DNA of 64,000 nt from Deinococcus aestuarii (GTDB lineage: Bacteria > Deinococcota > Deinococci > Deinococcales > Deinococcaceae): NCBI RefSeq assembly GCF_018863415.1, contig NZ_JAHKSN010000002.1, forward strand, positions 310,001 to 374,000. The letters are read 5' to 3'. Under the pieces are notes generated by a model. The model saw only the letters and a program-made list of their open reading frames with translations, had not been told where the DNA came from and did no database searches. Position numbers and translations under genes: made by a program. Of this stretch, positions 57,445-64,000 are shown in pieces. Every line of letters starts with the position of its first letter. Position 1 is the first letter of the stretch.

Positions 57445-58407
57445 TCAATGCAGCGGCACATGCCCCGGAAACCCGATCAGCCAGTCCAGCAGGTCCCCCA
57501 CCATCGCCGAGGCGGTGACCATCCCCCCCGCCCCACCTCCCGCGAAGATCAGGGTGCCACTCTCCTCCCCCTCGTACACGAGCGCGTTGCGGTTCGCCCC
57601 CGCCGTGCAGAGGGGATGGGTCTCGGGGAGACGCTGCGGGGCGACACGCGCGTGCCAGCCCTCCCCATCCCGCGCGAGTTCGGCGACGAGCTTGATCCGC
57701 TGCCCCGCCGCCCGCGCCCCGGCCACCTCCTCCAGCGTCACGCCCTCGATGCCCTGGACCTGCACGGCCTCGTAGGGGAAGTTCCCGTCGGCGCAGAAGC
57801 GGGCGAGCACCGTGAGCTTGTGGGCGGTGTCGAAGCCGCCGACGTCGAGGGTGGGGGGGTCCTCCGCGTAGCCGAGCGCCTGGGCCTCCTCCAGCGCCTG
57901 CGCGTACGTCTTGCCCCCCTCCATCTGGGTGAGGATGTAGTTGCAGGTGCCGTTCAGCACGGCCTGGAGCCGCACGAAGGTGCTCGCCCGCAACACGGTG
58001 CTCATCGGGCCGATGACCGGGGTGCCCGCCATCACACTGGCCTCGTAGTAGAGACGACCGTCTAGGGCATGCTCGCGCAGTTCCTCCCACCGCTCGGCGA
58101 GGAGGGCCTTGTTGGCGGTGATGACCGGGCGGTCCGAGCGCAGGTAGGGCCGCAGCAGCGCGAGGGGGGAGTCGATGCCCCCCAGCGCCTCGATCACCAC
58201 GCCGCACTCCTGAAGGAAGGTGGGGTCGGTGGTGAGCGGTGTGCCGTCGGGAACAGTGCGCGCCCTGGCGGTGTCGCGCACGAGCACGCCCGCCACCTCG
58301 ACCCGCACGCCGAGGTTGTCGAAGATGTCCTTGCGGCGCTTCAGGAGGTGCAGCACGTCCTGTCCCACCGTGCCGCAGCCCAGCACGCCCACCGTGACGG
58401 TTCTCAT
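57445..58407 (-). CDS. hom: Homoserine dehydrogenase
   Basis: Reduces aspartate semialdehyde to homoserine for Met, Thr and Ile synthesis. 320 residues, without the C-terminal ACT domain, so likely not feedback-regulated through it. NAD(P) site [20 protein letters not shown]; catalytic core [36 protein letters not shown] and [17 protein letters not shown] (catalytic Asp and Lys). Confidence 0.94.
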   Translation of the reverse strand: MRTVTVGVLGCGTVGQDVLHLLKRRKDIFDNLGVRVEVAGVLVRDTARARTVPDGTPLTTDPTFLQECGVVIEALGGIDSPLALLRPYLRSDRPVITANKALLAERWEELREHALDGRLYYEASVMAGTPVIGPMSTVLRASTFVRLQAVLNGTCNYILTQMEGGKTYAQALEEAQALGYAEDPPTLDVGGFDTAHKLTVLARFCADGNFPYEAVQVQGIEGVTLEEVAGARAAGQRIKLVAELARDGEGWHARVAPQRLPETHPLCTAGANRNALVYEGEESGTLIFAGGGAGGMVTASAMVGDLLDWLIGFPGHVPLH

Positions 58408-58518
58408 CCCCCGGAATGTAACGTCGGGCGCGGCGGCGGGCGGGGGGCGGGTTAGACCGAGGCGGAAATTGGGGGGGCCTTCCGGTCGTCTAGCCGGGGC
58501 GGGCGCTAGACTGGGTTC

Positions 58519-58569
58519 ATGATGCCTGTGTCCACCCCGTTTTTTCTCTGGTCGCGTCCGCCGTGGTGA
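58519..58569 (+). CDS. Putative leaderless small ORF overlapping prfA start
   Basis: ATG 58519 lies 6 nt after TAGACT (58507-58512) and encodes [16 protein letters not shown], ending in TGA 58567-58569 inside GTGGTGAGG. The two prfA GTG candidates (58563, 58566) overlap this stop. A run of six T (58540-58545) could also allow a -1 frameshift into the prfA frame. Either coupling, frameshifting or a sequence error is possible. Confidence 0.5.
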   Translation: MMPVSTPFFLWSRPPW

Positions 58570-59687
58570 GGGACGCCAGACGTGGAGGCCGCCTGGAGGA
58601 GCTGGCCTCCGAATTCGGCATGGTCGAGCGGGCGCTGGGCGACCCGGCGGCCCTCTCCGACGGTCGGGAATACACCCGCCTGACCCGCCGCCACCGCGAA
58701 CTCCTGCCGCTCGTCACCCTCCACCGCGAGCGGGAGACGGTGCTCGGCGACCTCGAAGGTGCCCGTGACCTCCTCACCGACCCCGACATGCGCGAGCTGG
58801 CGGCGGGCGAGGTCGAGACCCTGACGGGCCGCCTCGCCGAGATCGACGCCGAGCTGGAGGTGCTGCTCCTCCCCACCGACCCCGACGATGCCAAGGACGT
58901 GATCCTGGAATTGCGAGCGGGGGCGGGGGGGGCGGAGGCGGGCCTCTTCGCGGTCGATCTGCTGCGGATGTATACCCGCTACGCCGAAGGGCTCGGCCTG
59001 AAGCTCAACGTCCTCGACGCCTCCGAGAGCGATCTGGGCGGCGCGAGCAAGGTGGTCGCCGAGGTGACGGGCGATTTCGCCTTCCGCGCCTTCAAGTGGG
59101 AGCGGGGCGTCCACCGAGTCCAGCGCGTGCCCGCAACCGAATCCCAGGGCCGCATCCACACGAGCACGGTGACGGTTGCCGTGCTGCCCGAGGCCGAGCA
59201 GGGGGAGGTGCAGCTCGACCTCTCGGAGGTGCGGATCGACGTGTTCCGCTCCCAGGGGGCGGGCGGGCAGGGGGTGAACACGACCGACTCCGCCGTGCGC
59301 GCCGTGTACCGCGCCGGGACCCCGGACGAGATCGTGGTCGTGTGCCAGGACGGCAGAAGCCAGATCAAGAACCGTGAGAAGGCCCTCCTCGTCCTCGCCT
59401 CGCGCCTCGCCGAGCGGGAGCGGGCCGCGCGTGAGGAGCAGGAACGCCAGACGCGGGCCTCCCAGGTCGGGACGGGCGAACGCAGTGAGAAGATTCGCAC
59501 CTACAACTACCCGCAAAACCGGGTGACGGATCACCGCCTGGAGGGCGAGGTCAAGAACTTCGCGCTGGAGGGCGTGATGGCGGGGGGACTCGCTCCCGTC
59601 GTGGCGGCCCTGGCGAGAGACGAGCGCGAGCGGCAACTGCTGGAGATGGGCGGCGCGGACGGGGGCGGGCAATATGGGGCGGCGTGA
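58563..59687 (+). CDS. prfA: Peptide chain release factor 1
   Basis: Recognises UAA and UAG and triggers peptidyl-tRNA hydrolysis. 374 residues. The GGQ motif is in [18 protein letters not shown], the PxT anticodon-like motif is [14 protein letters not shown], and [20 protein letters not shown] is the domain 2 start. The N-terminus ([19 protein letters not shown]) is about ten residues longer than expected from RF1 homologs, because no start codon lies closer; GTG 58563 and 58566 both overlap the small ORF stop. Its 3' end overlaps the NUDIX gene by 14 nt. Confidence 0.94.
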   Translation: MVRDARRGGRLEELASEFGMVERALGDPAALSDGREYTRLTRRHRELLPLVTLHRERETVLGDLEGARDLLTDPDMRELAAGEVETLTGRLAEIDAELEVLLLPTDPDDAKDVILELRAGAGGAEAGLFAVDLLRMYTRYAEGLGLKLNVLDASESDLGGASKVVAEVTGDFAFRAFKWERGVHRVQRVPATESQGRIHTSTVTVAVLPEAEQGEVQLDLSEVRIDVFRSQGAGGQGVNTTDSAVRAVYRAGTPDEIVVVCQDGRSQIKNREKALLVLASRLAERERAAREEQERQTRASQVGTGERSEKIRTYNYPQNRVTDHRLEGEVKNFALEGVMAGGLAPVVAALARDERERQLLEMGGADGGGQYGAA

Positions 59688-60177
59688 CCTTCTCGTCGCC
59701 GCCGGGGTGCTGCGCGACCGCTTCGGGCGGGTGCTCCTTGTAGGGAACGACTGGCAGGGCCTCGGGCGGGTGCGCTACACGCTGCCGGGCGGGGTGGTGG
59801 AGTCGGGCGAGACGCTGCTCGAGGCCCTCTACCGAGAGATCGCCGAGGAGACGGGCCTCAAGCTCACCGGGATCAAGCACATGGCGTACACGGTCCACAT
59901 CGAGGACGAACGCCGGGGCGAGCGGGCCATCGCCGTCGCCTTCGAGGCGACCTGGGAGGGGCTGCTCAACCCCGCCGACCCCGACGGCTTCATCGTGGAG
60001 GCGCGGTTTTGCACGCCCGACGAGGCGCTCGAAAGGCTGGAGTCGCCCCCCATGCGCGAGCCGCTGAGCGACTACCTGCGCACGGGCGAGCCGGGCCGCT
60101 TCTACGCCTTCAAGGGCTGGGACGGGCGCGGGGGGTTGCGTGTGCCGCCTCTGAAGTCGGAAACGTCGTCGCGCTGA
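59674..60177 (+). CDS. NUDIX hydrolase
   Basis: 167 residues. The Nudix box is complete: [20 protein letters not shown] then ETGL (GX5EX7REUXEEXGU). Hydrolyses a nucleoside diphosphate linked to another moiety; the substrate cannot be told. Deinococcus genomes have many NUDIX enzymes. ATG 59674 lies inside the prfA end, implying coupled expression. Confidence 0.9.
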   Translation: MGRRDLLVAAGVLRDRFGRVLLVGNDWQGLGRVRYTLPGGVVESGETLLEALYREIAEETGLKLTGIKHMAYTVHIEDERRGERAIAVAFEATWEGLLNPADPDGFIVEARFCTPDEALERLESPPMREPLSDYLRTGEPGRFYAFKGWDGRGGLRVPPLKSETSSR

Positions 60178-60190
60178 GACGGAGAAGCGA

Positions 60191-60220
60191 CCCGCCCGGA
60201 CCTTCCTGCGTCCGGGCGGG
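60191..60220. terminator. Terminator between NUDIX and anti-sigma genes
   Basis: CCCGCCCGGAC (60191-60201) and GTCCGGGCGGG (60210-60220) form a perfect 11-bp stem between convergent genes. No clear T-tract. Confidence 0.6.
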
Positions 60221-60238
60221 CCGTGTCGTTCGTACGAG

Positions 60239-60910
60239 TCAGAGTTGCCGCACCAGAATCGGCGTCGTCGTGGGCTGGGGGCTGCCGCCGGGGGGCTCGA
60301 CGCTGACGGCAACCGTCGCGCCGGGCGTGAGCCCCGTGAGCAGGAAGCCCTGTCCCTCGAATACCCCCAGCGAGACGGGGACGCCGCCCCGAATCTGCCA
60401 CATCTGGTAGACCCGCCCGGCCTCGGCGGGCCGCGCCAGGTACACGTACGCCCGGCCGTCCGGCAGGCGCACGAGTTGCCCGAGGTCGCCCCCGTTCGCC
60501 TCCAGCCGCTGAACGGTCGCCCCCGGCGTGTTCGCGTAGCGCCGCAGCGGGTCACCCTCCGGCCACAGGACGAAGACGAGCGCGAGGGCCGCCGCGAGCC
60601 CCAGGGCGGCGAGAGGGAGCCAGGTCCGGTTCGGCCTGCGGGCGGGAGAGGGTGGAGGGGTGGACACCCCCGGGGCCGCCGTCGCCGCCCTCTCCCGGGC
60701 GAGGCGGGCCATCAACCGTTCCTCCGCCCCGTCGGGCAGCGGCTCCTGCGGCAACACCTCGGCCAGGGCGGCGAGGGCTTCCCGGTCGGCGTCCACCCCG
60801 GCGCGCAACTCGGGGTCGGCCTCCAGCGCGGCGCGGACGCGGGCCTCCTCCTCGGGGGGCAGGATGCCCAGGGCGTAGGCGGTGAGCTGGTCGCGGTCGG
60901 GGCTGGTCAC
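60239..60910 (-). CDS. RskA-type membrane anti-sigma factor
   Basis: 223 residues. A cytoplasmic N-terminal anti-sigma domain (DQLTAYALGILPPEEEARVR) precedes one membrane helix (WLPLAALGLAAALALVFVLW, about 100-118) and an extracytoplasmic RskA domain (YVYLARPAEAGRVYQMWQIR, GGVPVSLGVFEGQGFLLTGL). It sequesters the sigma factor encoded just upstream until released by an envelope signal. GTG 60910 overlaps the sigma gene stop. Confidence 0.88.
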   Translation of the reverse strand: MTSPDRDQLTAYALGILPPEEEARVRAALEADPELRAGVDADREALAALAEVLPQEPLPDGAEERLMARLARERAATAAPGVSTPPPSPARRPNRTWLPLAALGLAAALALVFVLWPEGDPLRRYANTPGATVQRLEANGGDLGQLVRLPDGRAYVYLARPAEAGRVYQMWQIRGGVPVSLGVFEGQGFLLTGLTPGATVAVSVEPPGGSPQPTTTPILVRQL

Positions 60911-61500
60911 GGGTGCTCACCTCCTTCCAGGGCGTCCGGTGAGGGCGAGGGGTCGGGTTGGGCCTTGCCGCCGAGGTGACGGCGCATCCGGTCGAGCGCC
61001 GCGCGCAGGCGGGATTTGACCGTGCCCACCGGCAACCCCGTCAGCGTGGCGAGTTCGGAGTGGGAGTGGCCCCGGTAGTAGGCCAGTTCGACGAGTTCTC
61101 GCTGGGAGGGATCGAGGGCCTGCACGGCGCGGCCCGCCAGGATACGGCCCAGGGGATCGGGCGCCGCGACAGGCGCGTCCCAGTCTTCGAGTTCGAGCGC
61201 CGTGTCGGGCCGGTCACGCAACTCCTGGAGGAAGCGGTGGTGGGCGATACTCACCAGCCACGTCTTGACGCTCGCCCGCGAGGGGTCGAAGCGGGCCGCG
61301 TGGCGCCAGGCATTCATGAAGGCGTCTTGCACGCACGTCTCCACGTCCTCGCGCTGACGCAGCATCCGGTGGCCGAGGGCGTAGAGCAGCCGGGCGTGGC
61401 GGCGGTGGAGTTCTTGCAGGGCGTCCTCGTGCCCACCCGCCACCCTCTGCATAAGGGCCTCGTCGGAGGCGTCGTCGGCGGGCGGGGGGGATGGGGTCAT
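60907..61500 (-). CDS. ECF sigma factor
   Basis: 197 residues. Region 2: LYALGHRMLRQREDVETCVQ, DAFMNAWRHAARFDPSRASV and KTWLVSIAHHRFLQELR. Region 4: LDPSQRELVELAYYRGHSHS, ELATLTGLPVGTVKSRLRAA. Resembles SigK-type ECF factors paired with RskA. Regulon unknown; the pair is co-transcribed and probably autoregulated. Confidence 0.92.
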   Translation of the reverse strand: MTPSPPPADDASDEALMQRVAGGHEDALQELHRRHARLLYALGHRMLRQREDVETCVQDAFMNAWRHAARFDPSRASVKTWLVSIAHHRFLQELRDRPDTALELEDWDAPVAAPDPLGRILAGRAVQALDPSQRELVELAYYRGHSHSELATLTGLPVGTVKSRLRAALDRMRRHLGGKAQPDPSPSPDALEGGEHP

Positions 61501-61561
61501 GGGGTGAAGCTCAGCCTAACAGGCGTGGGGGCGGCACGTCCCGACTCGACTGGGCCGGGAG

Positions 61562-61843
61562 TCAGGACCGCCGGGCGTCCTGCTGTGCGGCAGCGGCGGT
61601 CTCGGGGCCCGGAGGCCTTGTCGCCGCCGCGCTCGCAGGAGACAGGACGGGGACCGGCGCGGGCACGTCGGGGGTGGTCTCAAGGCCGCGGCGAAGTTCG
61701 TCCGTCACTGCGCCCGTGGATTTGCGGAACTCGCGCAGGCCGTGGCCGAGGCTCTTGCCGAGTTCCGGCAGCTTGCGCGGCCCGAAGACGAGCAGCGCGA
61801 TCAGGAGGACGACGAGCAATTCACCGGGGCCGATGTTGGGCAT
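61562..61843 (-). CDS. tatA: Twin-arginine translocase subunit TatA
   Basis: 93 residues. A short N-terminal membrane helix (GPGELLVVLLIALLVFGPRK, with the FGPRKLPELG hinge) is followed by an amphipathic helix (LGKSLGHGLREFRKSTGAVT) and a Pro/Ala-rich tail. Forms the protein-conducting multimer for folded exported proteins. No tatC in view. ATG 61843 is chosen over upstream frames because the helix begins at once. Confidence 0.93.
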   Translation of the reverse strand: MPNIGPGELLVVLLIALLVFGPRKLPELGKSLGHGLREFRKSTGAVTDELRRGLETTPDVPAPVPVLSPASAAATRPPGPETAAAAQQDARRS

Positions 61844-62011
61844 GGGGGTTCTCCCTGGGGGCGACCGGCGGTGCCGGAAGAGGAGGCGTGGGGTTAGTCT
61901 GCGGGCCAGAGCCGTCTGTGCCCTCACCCGGTCATATGCCGCCCGCCCCGGTTCGGATTGCCCGCCTCCCCTTCCTCAAGACTCGCTCAGCGCGGCGCTA
62001 CACTGCCCGCC

Positions 62012-62980
62012 GTGACCGACCGCCCGAGTTCCCTCCACCTCACCGCCTCGCTGGGCCGTCTGGACACGGTGCTTGCGGAACTGACGGGCCAGAGCCGCTC
62101 ACAGGTCGCCGGGTGGATCGGGGGGAGGCATGTGACGGTGGAGGGCGTGATCGTCCAGAAAGCCAGCCTGAAATTGAAGGGGGGCGAGGCGCTGACCGTA
62201 CAGGTCCCCCCTCCCCCGGACGCCACCGTCTCGCCCGAGGACGTGCCCCTCGACGTGCTGTACGAGGACCCTGCCCTCATCGCCGTGAACAAGCCGCCCG
62301 GCATGGTGACTCACCCGGCGCCCGGCGTCTCCAGCGGCACCCTCGTCAACGCGCTGCTGGGCCGCATGACTCTCCCCGAGCAGGAGGGCGCCCTGGGCCC
62401 GGACGGCTACCGCCCCGGCATCGTCCACCGCCTCGACAAGGACACCAGCGGCGTGATCGTCGTCGCCAAGACCGTGCAGGCGCACGCGCGGCTTGCCGCC
62501 GCCTTCAAGGACCGTGACACCCGTAAGACGTACCTGGCGATTGCCGCTGGGACGTGGAGGGCCGAGGGGCCAGTGCGGGTGGACGCCCCGATTGGCCGCC
62601 ATCCCACCGCGAGGCAACGCATGACTGTCGGCGGCGTGAGCCCCCGCGAAGCACAGACTATGTTCACCCCGCTCGCCGCGCACGGGGACGGGCACGGGCG
62701 CACCCTCACCCTCGTCCGCGCCCAGCCGCGCACGGGCCGCACCCACCAGATTCGCGTCCATCTCGCGCACCTGGGCAGTCCGATTCTGGGCGACCCGGTG
62801 TATGGGCGGGAGAGTGCCGTGATCGGGCGGCACGCGCTGCACGCGCATTTCCTGACCCTGCCCCATCCCGTTACGGGCGAGGGGCTGAACCTCCATGCGC
62901 CTGTGCCCGACGACATGCTGAACGCGTGGGTGACGTTGGGGGGGATGGTGCCTGCGGAGTTGGAGACGCCACCCAAGTGA
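62012..62980 (+). CDS. RluA-family rRNA/tRNA pseudouridine synthase
   Basis: 322 residues. An N-terminal S4 RNA-binding domain (LDTVLAELTGQSRSQVAGWI, VEGVIVQKASLKLKGGEAL) precedes the catalytic domain: IVHRLDKDTSGVIVVAKT (catalytic Asp) and QPRTGRTHQIRVHLAHLG. Size and S4 domain fit RluD or RluC. Leaderless: TACACT (61999-62004) ends 7 nt before GTG 62012. Confidence 0.9.
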   Translation: MTDRPSSLHLTASLGRLDTVLAELTGQSRSQVAGWIGGRHVTVEGVIVQKASLKLKGGEALTVQVPPPPDATVSPEDVPLDVLYEDPALIAVNKPPGMVTHPAPGVSSGTLVNALLGRMTLPEQEGALGPDGYRPGIVHRLDKDTSGVIVVAKTVQAHARLAAAFKDRDTRKTYLAIAAGTWRAEGPVRVDAPIGRHPTARQRMTVGGVSPREAQTMFTPLAAHGDGHGRTLTLVRAQPRTGRTHQIRVHLAHLGSPILGDPVYGRESAVIGRHALHAHFLTLPHPVTGEGLNLHAPVPDDMLNAWVTLGGMVPAELETPPK

Positions 62981-62983
62981 AAC

Positions 62984-63382
62984 CTACGTCCCCAACGCCT
63001 GCCGGAGAACACGAGCAATGGGGTAATGTGCCTCTCCGTCGATCCACTCGAGCGAATCCATGTTGGTCCAATACTCAAGCAGAAATTGAGTCGGTTCGTG
63101 CTCGCGCCGTGCGGCAATCAAGGACACGGCTTCTTCGATTAAAGAACGGGGTTGGCCTCCATCGCGGAGCGCATCGTTGGCCGACTCCAGAAGCAGTTCA
63201 CCCAGGTAATACTCCTGCGCCCACTCGCCGAACCCGGCTTGGTGCTCCCGGTAGTACGCGACGAACTCTGGCAGGCGCTCCGGGTCAGCGAACTCAATCC
63301 CCCAGTCCTGGTGATCCCCGAGGTCAGGCAGACCGAGATCAGCGGCAGCTTGACTCATGCGAGGGTTGAGCTTGGGAGCCAT
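62984..63382 (-). CDS. Hypothetical protein, lower GC
   Basis: 132 residues, acidic and helical (HQDWGIEFADPERLPEFVAY, YYREHQAGFGEWAQEYYLGE, LLEYWTNMDSLEWIDGEAHY). No family recognised; it resembles in style the small acidic genes inserted near paaZ. Leaderless: TAGCGT (63389-63394 in reverse) ends 6 nt before ATG 63382. Lower GC than its neighbours suggests transfer. Confidence 0.6.
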   Translation of the reverse strand: MAPKLNPRMSQAAADLGLPDLGDHQDWGIEFADPERLPEFVAYYREHQAGFGEWAQEYYLGELLLESANDALRDGGQPRSLIEEAVSLIAARREHEPTQFLLEYWTNMDSLEWIDGEAHYPIARVLRQALGT

Positions 63383-63445
63383 AGCTCAACGCTACCAGCG
63401 ACAGACCCAGTCGCAGTTTTCCTCGTAGGGCACGCCCTCCCCCAC

Positions 63446-63474
63446 TTGATATTTCCAAGCGTACCGTGTACACT
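63446..63474 (+). promoter_or_regulatory. Promoter of DEAD-box helicase leader
   Basis: TTGATA (63446-63451), a 17-nt spacer and TACACT (63469-63474). The predicted start near 63481 leaves a leader of about 120 nt holding two small ORFs. Confidence 0.7.
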
Positions 63475-63482
63475 TTCTCTTC

Positions 63483-63535
63483 GTGCGCCGCTCGGGATGT
63501 GCCCGGCGGCTGGAAGGTGCCCCCACTTTCAGGAC

Positions 63536-63539
<4 letters not shown>
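63483..63539 (+). CDS. Putative upstream small ORF 1 (18 aa)
   Basis: GTG 63483, 8 nt after the -10 box, encodes MRRSGCARRLEGAPTFRT. Its TGA (63537-63539) overlaps the ATG of the next small ORF as ATGA. Possibly leaderless. Translation is inferred from the overlap chain only. Confidence 0.4.

Positions 63540-64000
<461 letters not shown>

Overview
The window looks like chromosome from a Deinococcus species. The DNA is very GC-rich. The ProRS, LeuRS, RF1 and amylosucrase sequences read like Deinococcus proteins from memory. At least 17 genes carry a TAxxxT -10 box ending only 5-7 nt before the start codon, which is the leaderless-transcript signature known from Deinococcus. These boxes fix many start codons here.

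Layout. 1-3011: leftward genes (amylosucrase, cut by the left edge; NADAR; DUF2171; nucleotidyltransferase; VOC). 3103-10750: proS, GNAT, DUF1345 membrane protein, phosphotransferase, EamA protein, and leuS behind what looks like a leader-peptide attenuator. 10795-18598: an envelope-glycan cluster (LpxB-like protein, NodB-type deacetylase, MFS exporter, GT2, GT4, YkoP-like protein). 18865-25769: ABC-F protein, then a LacI regulator, an AllA-like protein and a fructose-type ABC importer. 25847-30855: Hsp20, pyrR-pyrB-pyrC with a coupled leader peptide, metallophosphoesterase, META protein. 30902-40417: phenylacetate degradation (paaA-B-C-D, Z, K and an enoyl-CoA hydratase) with a divergent TetR regulator. 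The operon is interrupted between paaD and paaZ by map and two unknown genes, and a stub of the paaZ 5' end lies in that gap. 40424-42891: GH13 glucanase and an HNH protein.

42942-54096 is an integrated mobile element of about 11.1 kb in the 3' part of tRNA-Ala(UGC). It is bounded by a perfect 81-bp direct repeat. It carries an integrase, a Cro/CI repressor with operators, excisionase-like HTH proteins, a primase-helicase with a large iteron-like inverted repeat in its 3' end, a small-terminase-like protein and many unknown small genes. I see no portal, capsid, tail or large terminase gene. It resembles a phage satellite or a minimal integrative replicon and is the best candidate here for an undescribed system.

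54222-64000: tRNA nucleotidyltransferase, a second GH13 enzyme, homoserine dehydrogenase, prfA, NUDIX, an ECF sigma/anti-sigma pair, tatA, a pseudouridine synthase, an unknown gene, and a DEAD-box helicase cut by the right edge. Both prfA and the helicase are preceded by tiny overlapping ORFs that look translationally coupled.

All calls are from reading the sequence alone; no database search was run.
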